Origin: Gammaproteobacteria bacterium UBA6173
GTDB taxonomy: Bacteria > Pseudomonadota > Gammaproteobacteria > Pseudomonadales > Pseudohongiellaceae
Assembly (NCBI GenBank): GCA_002422225.1
Contig: DITX01000200.1
Location: 1 to 14,677, forward strand
DNA length: 14,677 nucleotides
Direction of reading: 5' to 3'
Position numbers and translations under genes: made by a program. Within the stretch, counting starts at the first letter, position 1, and the number at the start of each line of letters is the position of its first letter. Shown one piece after another: positions 5,528-13,349 of the stretch. A model generated the notes under the pieces. The model was not told where the DNA came from. It was given only the letters and a program-made list of their open reading frames with translations, and did no database searches.

Positions 5528-7111
5528 TCAAAAAATGCCCTGGCTCCTTAAATATTCTTCGTAGTTACCTTTGAAGTCGATTAAACCGGCAGGCTGCATA
5601 TCAATAATGCGTGTGGCTAGGGAACTCACAAACTCGCGGTCATGACTGACAAAAATCAGCGTGCCAGGGTAATTCTCCAGCGCAAGGTTCAATGCCTCGA
5701 TGGACTCCATATCAAGGTGGTTGGTGGGTTCGTCCATGATCAACACATTGGGGTTAATCAGACTGAATTTGCCAAACAACATGCGCGCTTTTTCGCCACC
5801 GGACAGCACCGGCAAGGTTTTATTGACATCGTCATTTGAGAACAACATCCGGCCAAGGGCCGAACGGACCAGTTGCTGATCGCCTTTTGTCCACTGCTTC
5901 ATCCAGTCAAACAGGGTGATTTCTTCTACAAACTCACCACTATGATCCTGAGCAAAATAGCCTATATCAGCCTGTTCTGCCCATTTCAGTTTGCCGGTAT
6001 CCAAAGGTACTTCTTGCATCATACAACGCAGCAGCGTGGTCTTACCTGCGCCGTTGGGGCCAATAATGGCAACCCGCTCGCCAGCTTCAATTTGTAAACC
6101 CAGTTTGGAGAACAACGGTTTATCAAACGATTTGCCCGCGTTTTCCATGATCAGGGCTTGTCTGTGCAGGCGCTTGTTCTCCGTAAACCGGATATAAGGG
6201 CTGACGCGACTTGAAGGTTTGACGTCTTCCAGTTGAATCTTTTCAATCTGACGGGCACGAGAGGTTGCCTGCTTGGCCTTGGACGCGTTGGCAGAAAAGC
6301 GGCTGACAAACGCCTGGAGTTCAGAAATCTGGTTTTTCTTTTTGGCGTTCTCGCTGAGCAGGCGTTCACGGGCTTGCGTCGATGCCATCATAAAATCATC
6401 GTAATTGCCTGGGTAGACACGCAATTCACCATAATCCATGTCCGCGATATTGGTGCAGACTGCATTCAGAAAGTGGCGGTCGTGCGAAATGATAATGATG
6501 GTGCTGTTACGTTGGTTCAGGATTTGCTCAAGCCAACGAATGGTATTGATATCGAGGTTGTTGGTAGGTTCGTCCAGCAGCAACACATCAGGATCAGAAA
6601 ACAAGGCCTGAGCCAGCAATACACGTAGTTTCCAGCCTGGCGCTATCGAACTCATCAGGCCGGAATGTTGTTCCAGTGGAATGTCCAGACCAAGCAGTAA
6701 TTCACCAGCTCGCGATTCAGCTGTGTAGCCATCCATTTCAGCAAACGGCTCTTCGAGTTCTGCAACAGCCATGCCTTCTTCTTCAGTCATTTCTTCCAAG
6801 GCATAAATCCGATCGCGCTCTGATTTGATTTTCCACAACTCTTCATGACCCATGATCACGGTATCGAGCACCGTAAACTGTTCATAAGCAAACTGATCTT
6901 GGCGCAACTTGCCCAGACGCACATCCGGTTCGAGCATCACCTGGCCGCTGGTAGGCACCAAATCGTTGCCGAGGATCTTCATGAATGTGGACTTGCCACA
7001 GCCGTTGGCACCAATCAAACCATAACGTTTGCCTTTGGCGAATTTGACGGACACATTCTCAAACAAAGGTTTGGATCCGAACTGCATAGTGAGGTTAGCG
7101 GTGGAAATCAC
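5528..7111 (-). CDS. ybiT: ABC-F family ATPase YbiT
   Basis: A 527-residue soluble protein with two ABC nucleotide-binding domains and no membrane segments. It is close to E. coli YbiT throughout (MQFGSKPLFENVSVKF, GKLRQDQFAYEQFTVLDTV and similar). Domain 1 has Walker A GANGCGKST (residues 34-42) and Walker B LLLDEPTNNLD. Its signature is the family-typical degenerate APGWKL instead of LSGGE. A charged linker (about 240-320, the P-site tRNA interaction motif of ABC-F proteins) connects to domain 2 with GPNGAGKTT, LSGGEKARM, LIMDEPTNHLD and SHDREF. ABC-F proteins bind the ribosomal E site and influence translation of difficult peptides; YbiT itself is a housekeeping member rather than a known resistance factor. 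The start is a GTG at 7109-7111 with no clear Shine-Dalgarno; no better in-frame start lies upstream. It runs divergently from the M16 peptidase. Confidence 0.95.
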   Translation of the reverse strand: MISTANLTMQFGSKPLFENVSVKFAKGKRYGLIGANGCGKSTFMKILGNDLVPTSGQVMLEPDVRLGKLRQDQFAYEQFTVLDTVIMGHEELWKIKSERDRIYALEEMTEEEGMAVAELEEPFAEMDGYTAESRAGELLLGLDIPLEQHSGLMSSIAPGWKLRVLLAQALFSDPDVLLLDEPTNNLDINTIRWLEQILNQRNSTIIIISHDRHFLNAVCTNIADMDYGELRVYPGNYDDFMMASTQARERLLSENAKKKNQISELQAFVSRFSANASKAKQATSRARQIEKIQLEDVKPSSRVSPYIRFTENKRLHRQALIMENAGKSFDKPLFSKLGLQIEAGERVAIIGPNGAGKTTLLRCMMQEVPLDTGKLKWAEQADIGYFAQDHSGEFVEEITLFDWMKQWTKGDQQLVRSALGRMLFSNDDVNKTLPVLSGGEKARMLFGKFSLINPNVLIMDEPTNHLDMESIEALNLALENYPGTLIFVSHDREFVSSLATRIIDMQPAGLIDFKGNYEEYLRSQGIF

Positions 7112-7269
7112 GGGGAGGCTCGATGTTGGCGTTAAATAATGGCGCGCATACTAGCAGAAACTGAGCTCAAAAGGCATCGCAGCGTTTTCATCAGGGTGAC
7201 TGCGTTGTTATTGTTATTCAGTTGCGACTGTGGAAACATTCAGGCAGACAATTCACCGGGGATTTAATT

Positions 7270-10164
7270 ATGGTACGCATGATCACTCTGGCTGTTTCAG
7301 CAGCTTTCCTGATTGCCTGCTCTGGCAACGACAATGATCCCGGCGAGACGACAGCCACGGGCATGATCGCCGAAACTCAGATGCCTGAAAGCCAACTTCA
7401 AGCGACAGAGATTGTTACCCGCAATGAGGGTGACATCCGCATTGATTACAAAAAATATGTGCTGCCAAACGGCTTGACAGTGCTCCTGCACGAAGACAAG
7501 TCAGATCCGCTGGTCCATCTCAACGTCACCTACCATGTAGGTTCAGCGCGCGAAGAAGCGCAACGCTCTGGTTTTGCACATTTTTTTGAGCACATGATGT
7601 TCCAAGGCTCAGCCAACATTGGTGACGATGAGCATTTTCGTATTGTGACGGAAAGTGGTGGCACGCTGAATGGCAGTACCAACGCCGACCGCACCAATTA
7701 TTTCCAGACCGTGCCTGGCAATCAGCTTGAAACTGTTTTATGGCTGGAAGCCGATCGCATGGGTTTTTTGCTCGAGGCCGTGACACAGGAGAAATTTGAA
7801 AACCAGCGCGCCACCGTTAAAAACGAACGCGGGCAGAATTATGATAACCGGGCATATGGTCTGGTTTATGAAAAAACACTGGCTGCGCTTTATCCCACAG
7901 GGCACCCCTATTCATGGCCGGTCATTGGCTATCTCGATGACCTGGATTCCGCCACGTTGGATGATCTGAAACACTTTTTCCTGCGCTGGTACGGCCCAAA
8001 CAATGCGACGCTGATTATCGCTGGCGACTTCGAAGAGCAGGCAGCGTTGGCGTTGCTTGATAAATATTTTGGCAGCATTCCCCCTGGCCCCGCCGTAGAA
8101 AGGGTAGTGCCTGAAGCGGTGACACTGGATAGTGACCGATACATCTCGTATGTTGACCGTTATGTCCGCTTCCCGATGTTATCGATTTCATTTCCGACAG
8201 TGCCTTATTCACATCCGGATCGTACCGCGCTCGCCGCCTTGGCCAGCATAATTGGCAACGGCAAAAACTCATTATTTTATAAGCAATTTGTGGTCAACAA
8301 TCGTGCAATTGCGGCCAGCGCCTCGCATAGCAGCCTGGAGTTGGCCGGCAGCTTGCGGTTTGACGTGCAGCCGTATCCTGGTGCCGAACTGACCGAATTT
8401 GAGCAAGAAATCCGCGAATTACTTGCTGCATTTAACAGTGACTCGATCTCTGATGATGATCTGGAAACGTTTAAAGGGCAAAGTGAAGCGACCTTGATTA
8501 ATGCTCTGAGCAGCGTGTCTGGTAAAGCCGCACGCTTGGCGATGTACGACTATCTGGTGGATAACCCCGATTATTTGCCTGTTGAAATCGATGCCATCCG
8601 ACGTCTGACGCGCGACGATATACTCAGAGTTTTTAATACCTACGTGGCTGACAAGCCAGCGGTGCTGATGAGTGTATTGACTCAGGACAAACCGGATGGC
8701 CTTGCGAGCCCTGACAACTTTACCCCCCAGAGCGCATTGGCTGTGACGGACTCCGCACTCGACGAACTTGAACCAAGGCCGGTAAGCGACGTCTTTGATC
8801 GTTCGGTGCAACCAGCACCCGGCCCTGCGCCTGAGTTGGAAGTTCCGCCGTTCTGGCAGGTAACACTTGCCAATGGTGCAGAGCTTATCGGATCGCAGAG
8901 CAGTGAGATTCCATCGGTGACTTTGCAGTTTGAATTTGAGGGCGGTCATCTACTGAATCCGGCAGACAAATACGGCCTGGCTGCACTGACCGCCTCCATG
9001 ATGAACGAAGGCACCCAGCAGCTCAGCGCAGAACAATTTGAAATTGCTTTGCAGAAACTGGGTAGCACCCTGACTGTCAGCGCGGGCCGGGAAAACATGG
9101 TAGTCACGGTGACGTCATTAAGCCGCAATTTACCAGCCACCTTGTTGTTACTGGAGCAACGTTTGCTTGCATCAGACTTAAACGAGGAAAGTCTGGGCCG
9201 TTTGCGCAGACAACAGATTGAATCGCTGCAGGCGGCGGAACAACAACCCAACAGCATCGCCAACAATGTGTATAACACCTTGTTGTATGGCAAAAACCAC
9301 GCTTTTGCGGTGTCTAACGGGGGCACTGTTGAATCGCTTGAGTCCATTACGCTGGCCGATGTCCAGGCTTTTTCAAGAGACGCGTTTGCTACTACGGCAT
9401 TAAAAATAGTCGCAGTGGGCGATGTTGATCAGGCCAATTTGGTATCGAATTTGAGTTTTCTGGATGGTCTGAAAAGGGAGGCGCAGTCGATTGTTGATGT
9501 GCCTTCGGCTGTACCGGCATCAGAAACAACTCTGTACCTTGTTGATAAGCCGGGCGCCGCCCAATCAGAGATTCGAATCGGATATGTCACTGATATGCCG
9601 TACGACGCTACCGGTGAATACTACAAAAGTACCTTGATGAATTATGTACTGGGCGCTGCGTTTACCAGCAGGATCAATCTTAACTTGAGAGAGGACAAAG
9701 GATATACCTACGGTGCCCGAAGTAGTTTTTCCAGCACGTCGTTTGCCGGGCCATTCACGGCGTCGTCAAGTGTGCTGAAAGACAGCACTGACGATTCAGT
9801 TCGCCAGTTTGTGAACGAGATTGTAGGTTACCGGGAGCAGGGTATAAGCAATCAGGAACTTGATTTTATGCGTGCGGCGATCACACAGCGCGAAGCATTG
9901 AACTATGAAACTCCCGCACAAAAAGCAGGATTCTTGAGTCGAATGATCAAGTTCGATTTGCCTGCGGACGTGACGGCACAACAAACTGACATTGTTCAAA
10001 ACATTACACAAGTGCAGATCAACAGTCTGGCAAGTGAAAAGCTGCCTTTTGAGCAAATGGTGATTCTGGTAGTTGGTGACAAAGCGGTGATAGAGGCACC
10101 GCTTCGCGCCCTAGGATATCCAATGTTTGAGTTGGATGTATCGGGCAATCCGATAACCCAATAA
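7270..10164 (+). CDS. M16 (insulinase/pitrilysin) family zinc peptidase, predicted lipoprotein
   Basis: A 964-residue protein made of two M16 repeats. The N-terminal repeat carries the inverted zinc motif HFFEH (His104, Glu107, His108) and a downstream Glu186 in NERGQNYDN, the expected third ligand. The second repeat (about residues 510-950) lacks a zinc motif but has the substrate-clamping block REDKGYTYGARSSF, as in the inactive halves of such enzymes. The N-terminus MVRMITLAVSAAFLIAC is a lipoprotein signal: Cys17 follows Leu-Ile-Ala, and Ser at +2 suggests the outer membrane. The ATG at 7270 is chosen because GGGGA lies 8 bases upstream; an in-frame ATG 48 bases earlier would put polar residues before the signal. 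M16 enzymes degrade short or unfolded peptides in a closed chamber. It stands alone between divergent ybiT and the convergent yqjDEK-like operon. Confidence 0.93.
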   Translation: MVRMITLAVSAAFLIACSGNDNDPGETTATGMIAETQMPESQLQATEIVTRNEGDIRIDYKKYVLPNGLTVLLHEDKSDPLVHLNVTYHVGSAREEAQRSGFAHFFEHMMFQGSANIGDDEHFRIVTESGGTLNGSTNADRTNYFQTVPGNQLETVLWLEADRMGFLLEAVTQEKFENQRATVKNERGQNYDNRAYGLVYEKTLAALYPTGHPYSWPVIGYLDDLDSATLDDLKHFFLRWYGPNNATLIIAGDFEEQAALALLDKYFGSIPPGPAVERVVPEAVTLDSDRYISYVDRYVRFPMLSISFPTVPYSHPDRTALAALASIIGNGKNSLFYKQFVVNNRAIAASASHSSLELAGSLRFDVQPYPGAELTEFEQEIRELLAAFNSDSISDDDLETFKGQSEATLINALSSVSGKAARLAMYDYLVDNPDYLPVEIDAIRRLTRDDILRVFNTYVADKPAVLMSVLTQDKPDGLASPDNFTPQSALAVTDSALDELEPRPVSDVFDRSVQPAPGPAPELEVPPFWQVTLANGAELIGSQSSEIPSVTLQFEFEGGHLLNPADKYGLAALTASMMNEGTQQLSAEQFEIALQKLGSTLTVSAGRENMVVTVTSLSRNLPATLLLLEQRLLASDLNEESLGRLRRQQIESLQAAEQQPNSIANNVYNTLLYGKNHAFAVSNGGTVESLESITLADVQAFSRDAFATTALKIVAVGDVDQANLVSNLSFLDGLKREAQSIVDVPSAVPASETTLYLVDKPGAAQSEIRIGYVTDMPYDATGEYYKSTLMNYVLGAAFTSRINLNLREDKGYTYGARSSFSSTSFAGPFTASSSVLKDSTDDSVRQFVNEIVGYREQGISNQELDFMRAAITQREALNYETPAQKAGFLSRMIKFDLPADVTAQQTDIVQNITQVQINSLASEKLPFEQMVILVVGDKAVIEAPLRALGYPMFELDVSGNPITQ

Positions 10165-10197
10165 AACAAGTGAGCAAATACGCAGGCAGGCCAATCA

Positions 10198-10482
10198 CTA
10201 AACTTGTTTGGTCTGCCGCGTCTGCTGGAAAGACATCCATGCAAGGCTCACGACCTGTCTCAACAATGGAACGCCCACTATTTTTATGACGGTTGGCAGT
10301 GATTTTGATAAGGCCACTTTTGTAACGACGCCCAGTGCCAGCGCCGAAAGTGTGATTGTGATGGCTGGGTGTCTGTTGATCAGCGCCAGAGGCTGCCGGC
10401 TAAATTCTTGTGCACTGTGTCGCTGGACTTCCAACACATTTCGCAATTGCAGTATTTGAGTCTGGCGATCGGCTCGTCTCAT
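10198..10482 (-). CDS. YqjK-like small membrane-associated protein
   Basis: A 94-residue protein, last of a three-gene operon. The N-terminal part (RQTQILQLRNVLEVQRHSAQ) is a charged amphipathic helix. A central hydrophobic stretch (about residues 41-58, ITITLSALALGVVTKVAL) could be one membrane segment, and a basic tail closes it. Size, order in the operon and the helix-then-hydrophobic layout match E. coli YqjK-like proteins, but sequence similarity alone is weak. Its ATG overlaps the stop of the preceding gene by four bases (ATGA), so translation is probably coupled. Function of the family is unknown. It converges with the M16 gene with only 33 bases between stops and no visible intrinsic terminator. 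Confidence 0.6.
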   Translation of the reverse strand: MRRADRQTQILQLRNVLEVQRHSAQEFSRQPLALINRHPAITITLSALALGVVTKVALSKSLPTVIKIVGVPLLRQVVSLAWMSFQQTRQTKQV

Positions 10483-10895
10483 GGATTGTCCTGCCCACGA
10501 CGAATTTCTCCAATAATCGCACTTAACTGAATCCGCGTTACAGGCAATGACAGGCTGCGTCGATAGGTGCTGATGCGCTTTAATAATACCAGCGATGCCA
10601 GAACATGAATGGCCGCAAACGCAGAAAATCCCAGTGTCGCAGATTCACTCTGCTCGTATACGATCCAGGCGCCCAGCATGCTGATTGCCACCCAGGTTAT
10701 CAATAACACTGGCAGAAATAGCATGGTACTCATGATCAGTCGGCCAAGGTCTTCACGTGCCAACGAGAGCTCTGCAAAGGCGAGGCGAACCAACGCAGTG
10801 GTCATAACGACCAGGCTTCGAAACCATTCGATGCTTGCGCTCAGCTCAGATTTATCAGCTTGGGTGCCTGGCTCAGATGTTGCTTCATCGGTCAT
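10479..10895 (-). CDS. YqjE/holin-X-like membrane protein
   Basis: A 138-residue protein with a polar N-terminus, an amphipathic region around residues 20-50, and two predicted transmembrane segments: about 54-76 (IMSTMLFLPVLLITWVAISM...) and about 86-105 (LGFSAFAAIHVLASLVLL). A basic C-terminal cytoplasmic tail follows. This is the layout of the YqjE / 'phage holin superfamily III' group, inner-membrane proteins that are encoded with YqjD in enterobacteria and are not phage holins in the strict sense. The start ATG (10893-10895) shares one base with the TAA stop of the upstream gene (TAATG), indicating translational coupling. A role at the membrane together with YqjD, which in E. coli ties stationary-phase ribosomes to the inner membrane, is inferred from the operon. 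Confidence 0.75.
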   Translation of the reverse strand: MTDEATSEPGTQADKSELSASIEWFRSLVVMTTALVRLAFAELSLAREDLGRLIMSTMLFLPVLLITWVAISMLGAWIVYEQSESATLGFSAFAAIHVLASLVLLKRISTYRRSLSLPVTRIQLSAIIGEIRRGQDNP

Positions 10896-11218
10896 TATCG
10901 ACGGCCCAGTAACTGCGCCAACACAAACCCTCCCAAAAAGGCCAAGGCTAGGGTGGTACCAGGTTTGGTTTTTGCAAGCTCAGTAAGCTCTTGACCCAAA
11001 TCTTGCGCTTTACTTTTACCGGCCAATAATTGTTCAAGTGCTTCGTGCTTTAGATCTATGCCGGCAGCCGTGGCTGCATTCTGAAAATGATTACGGGCTT
11101 CGAGCAGTTTATCAAAAGCCTCCATGGCAGCTGCTTTACTCGCCTCAAATTCTGCGTCAGCGGCCCTGGTTTTGTGATCCGATGTCGACGTTTTTGTAGT
11201 CTCTGCGGTAGTCATCAT
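10895..11218 (-). CDS. YqjD/ElaB-family (DUF883-like) membrane-anchored protein
   Basis: A 107-residue protein with a long polar, Ala/Glu/Lys-rich helical part (about residues 20-85) and a single C-terminal hydrophobic anchor, TTLALAFLGGFVLAQLLGRR. This ends in the Gly-Arg-Arg typical of the YqjD/ElaB/YgaM group. In E. coli, YqjD and its paralogues are inner-membrane tail-anchored proteins that associate with ribosomes in stationary phase under RpoS control; the same role here is an inference. Two ATG codons are adjacent. AGGAG lies 3 bases before the first and 6 before the second, so the second (11215) may be the true start. First gene of the three-gene operon; downstream genes overlap it and each other. 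Confidence 0.78.
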   Translation of the reverse strand: MMTTAETTKTSTSDHKTRAADAEFEASKAAAMEAFDKLLEARNHFQNAATAAGIDLKHEALEQLLAGKSKAQDLGQELTELAKTKPGTTLALAFLGGFVLAQLLGRR

Positions 11219-11274
11219 CTACTCCTGATTCATGCTGCTGAATTTAAGTTATATTGAGTTCTAAACATCTTGTG

Positions 11275-11514
11275 TCATTTTACGCCAGACAAAATAACAT
11301 GCACTGCCTGCAGGTGCTCAGCGGCCTCGTGACCAAGGCTTGTCAGAAACCCACCATCCTCATGCTCTACCAGTTCCTTTACATACAGACGTTTGGCTGC
11401 GGCGATTACTTCAGGGTCGGCATTGCTGTGAACTTTCAGGCCTACTCGGGCGCTGCTGAGATCAAATTTCATCAACAAATCAATTTCATTAATAAGATCG
11501 CTGTTCAAATTCAT
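11275..11514 (-). CDS. TIGR02647-type small conserved protein
   Basis: A 79-residue protein starting MNLNSDLINEIDLLMKFDL, followed by GLKVHSNADPEVIAAAKRLYVKEL, DGGFLTSLGHEAAEHLQ and a short tail. The pattern (leucine-rich helix, 'GLKVH', then 'DGG(F/Y)LTSLG.EAAEH') is that of TIGR02647, a family known from gammaproteobacteria and compatible with a small winged-helix-like fold. No biochemical role is established. The ATG at 11514 is preferred to one 21 bases upstream because GGGGAC sits six bases before it and homologues begin here. It is on the same strand as the yqjD-like operon, 56 bases upstream of it, and is divergent from prpR. Confidence 0.78.
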   Translation of the reverse strand: MNLNSDLINEIDLLMKFDLSSARVGLKVHSNADPEVIAAAKRLYVKELVEHEDGGFLTSLGHEAAEHLQAVHVILSGVK

Positions 11515-11683
11515 GTTTTGTCCCCAACGGGTCATAGTGGTTTTTTTGGTTTGGTATTCCCGGTGCAGATCTCACGCTGGAAATCCTTTGTTTGTAATGA
11601 TGAAAGTACCACAGAATCGGGTGGGCAGGTGCGGGTTTGCCACATCAATTTCTGATGTAGATCATAAATGCCCAATTTCAAGC

Positions 11684-11697
11684 GATTGTTGACAATC
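11684..11697. promoter_or_regulatory. Probable PrpR operator (palindrome)
   Basis: GATTGT-TG-ACAATC is a perfect inverted repeat with 6-base arms and a 2-base centre. It fits the TTGT-NN-ACAA pattern bound by FadR-subfamily GntR regulators. It resembles, as far as I recall, the ATTGTCGACAAT motif predicted for the GntR-type PrpR of Shewanella and relatives. It covers the -35 box of the prpR promoter, so binding would block RNA polymerase. Autoregulation relieved by a methylcitrate-pathway intermediate is inferred. Confidence 0.7.
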
Positions 11698-11717
11698 TGT
11701 CGAGAGAGGGGGATGAT
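11689..11717 (+). promoter_or_regulatory. prpRBC promoter
   Basis: A perfect -35 box TTGACA (11689-11694) and GATGAT (11712-11717, four of six matches to TATAAT) are separated by 17 bases. Transcription would start near 11724, only about a dozen bases before the TTG start of prpR, leaving a very short leader. The operator palindrome overlaps the -35 box. Confidence 0.6.
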
Positions 11718-11735
11718 TGCGGCCTATTAACTGTC

Positions 11736-12455
11736 TTGGAACAGATATTTCCAAAGGATTATCTACAATTGCCTGTTTCCGAAACCAAAACTGCTGGTCA
11801 AACCTTATCAGATGGTGCCTTTGAGCAAATCCAGAACGCCATTGTCAAAGGTCAGATTGCACCAGGCGCGCGGATCAGTGAACAGTACCTGAGCAGTACC
11901 TTTGGTATTGGTCGAGGCCCGTTGCGTGAGGCCATTCGACGCCTTGAAGGCCGGCGTCTTGTGGTGCGGATTCCCCACGCAGGTGTCAGAGTTGCGTCAC
12001 TGAGTTACGAGGAGTTGATTGAGCTTTATCACGTGCGTGAGGCGTTAGAAGGCATGGCGTGTCGCTTGGCGGCACAAAATATGACCGATGCTGAAATAGC
12101 TGGCCTGCGTGACGTGCTCGCCATGCATGAGCAACACAGCGGGCTGCAGGCCAATGAATCGTATTATCAACAGGAAGGTGACCTGGACATTCATTACCTG
12201 ATCATTCAGGGCAGTAAAAATCGCACACTCAGTGACATGTTGTGCGCAGATCTTTATCACTTGTTGCGCATGTATCGATACCGGTACTCAACAACACCCA
12301 AACGTCCGCAACAAGCGTTTGCTGAACATCACCGTATCATTCAGGCCATTGCGGATCGTGATGGTGAACTTGCAGAAATGCTGATGCGTCGACACATCAG
12401 CGCATCCCGTCGCAATATTGAACAACGTATGCAGGAGATAAAGTCCCATGAGTAA
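11736..12455 (+). CDS. prpR: GntR-family (FCD) transcriptional regulator of the methylcitrate operon
   Basis: A 239-residue regulator. Residues about 25-90 form the GntR winged helix-turn-helix (PGARISEQYLSSTFGIGRGP, LREAIRRLEGRRLVV, RIPHAGVRVAS). Residues about 95-230 form an all-helical FCD ligand domain with probable metal-ligand histidines in DIHYLI and AEHHRIIQAI. Overlap of its last 8 bases with prpB, and position before prpBC, make it the likely propionate-pathway repressor. This GntR type replaces the sigma-54-dependent PrpR of E. coli in many gammaproteobacteria. The ligand is probably 2-methylcitrate or a relative (inference). The start is a TTG at 11736: no ATG or GTG lies upstream in frame before the stop at 11658-11660, and there is no clear Shine-Dalgarno. 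A very short leader may explain this. The gene symbol is by function, not by homology to E. coli PrpR. Confidence 0.85.
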   Translation: MEQIFPKDYLQLPVSETKTAGQTLSDGAFEQIQNAIVKGQIAPGARISEQYLSSTFGIGRGPLREAIRRLEGRRLVVRIPHAGVRVASLSYEELIELYHVREALEGMACRLAAQNMTDAEIAGLRDVLAMHEQHSGLQANESYYQQEGDLDIHYLIIQGSKNRTLSDMLCADLYHLLRMYRYRYSTTPKRPQQAFAEHHRIIQAIADRDGELAEMLMRRHISASRRNIEQRMQEIKSHE

Positions 12456-13332
12456 AACACCAGGCCAACGCTTTCGTGATGCCGTCGCAGAAGAACATCC
12501 TTTGCAGGTAATTGGTGCTATTAATGCCAATCATGCTCTGTTGGCAAAACGCGCAGGTTTCAAAGCGATCTATCTGTCCGGCGGCGGAGTTGCCGCCGGT
12601 TCACTGGGATTACCAGACCTCGGGATCAGTGGTTTGGATGATGTACTGATTGATGTGAGACGAATCACTGACGTGTGCGACCTGCCACTGCTAGTGGATG
12701 TCGACACCGGCTTTGGTGCCAGTGCTTTTAATGTGGCACGCACAGTCAAATCCATGATCAAATTTGGCGCAGCCGCCATGCATATCGAAGATCAAGTTGG
12801 TGCTAAACGCTGTGGTCACCGACCCAACAAAGAAATTGTGACGCAGCAAGAAATGGTAGACCGCATAAAAGCCGCAGTAGACGCCCGTACAGACAGTAGT
12901 TTTGTGATTATGGCACGCACCGATGCGCTGGCCGTTGAGGGCTTGAATGCGGCTTTGGATCGCGCAGCAGCCTGCATTGAAGCCGGCGCTGATATGATTT
13001 TCCCAGAGGCCATCACCGAACTCGACATGTATAAAATATTTACTGATCGATTGAAAGTACCAGTGCTGGCGAATATCACCGAGTTCGGTGCAACGCCGTT
13101 ATACACAACAGAAGAGCTGGCCTCGGTCAATATTTCACTGGTGCTCTATCCGTTATCTGCTTTCCGCGCCATGAATAAAGCTGCCGAGAACGTCTATAAC
13201 GCTATTCGCCGTGATGGCACACAGAAAAACGTGATTGATACCATGCAGACACGTGCTGAACTCTATGATCGCATCGACTATCATCGTTTCGAGCAGCACC
13301 TCGATTCACTGTTTGCGCAACAGAAAAAATGA
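12448..13332 (+). CDS. prpB: 2-methylisocitrate lyase
   Basis: A 294-residue member of the isocitrate lyase/PEP mutase superfamily. It splits 2-methylisocitrate to pyruvate and succinate, the last step of the methylcitrate cycle, in the cytoplasm. Visible features are YLSGGGVAAGSLGLPDLG at the substrate phosphate-like pocket, VDVDTGFG and HIEDQ with Mg-binding acidic residues, and the catalytic KRCGH loop with Cys122. MARTDA and LANITEFG follow. Length and motifs are normal for PrpB; the KRCGH loop with short length separates it from glyoxylate-cycle isocitrate lyases. The ATG at 12448 lies within the end of prpR, with AGGAGATAAAG about 5-10 bases upstream, so translation is likely coupled. 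It ends four bases past an ATG of the next frame, and prpC follows with its own ribosome binding site. Confidence 0.96.
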   Translation: MSKTPGQRFRDAVAEEHPLQVIGAINANHALLAKRAGFKAIYLSGGGVAAGSLGLPDLGISGLDDVLIDVRRITDVCDLPLLVDVDTGFGASAFNVARTVKSMIKFGAAAMHIEDQVGAKRCGHRPNKEIVTQQEMVDRIKAAVDARTDSSFVIMARTDALAVEGLNAALDRAAACIEAGADMIFPEAITELDMYKIFTDRLKVPVLANITEFGATPLYTTEELASVNISLVLYPLSAFRAMNKAAENVYNAIRRDGTQKNVIDTMQTRAELYDRIDYHRFEQHLDSLFAQQKK

Positions 13333-13349
13333 CATCAGGAGAAACAAAA

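Noticed and set aside
8419..8949. Minus-strand open frame of 176 codons
   Set aside because: Shadow of the M16 peptidase coding sequence; no start signal or recognisable domain.
10165..10197. Terminator between the convergent M16 and yqjK-like genes
   Set aside because: Only weak complementarity (CAAGT/ACTTG) over a long loop and no T-tract.
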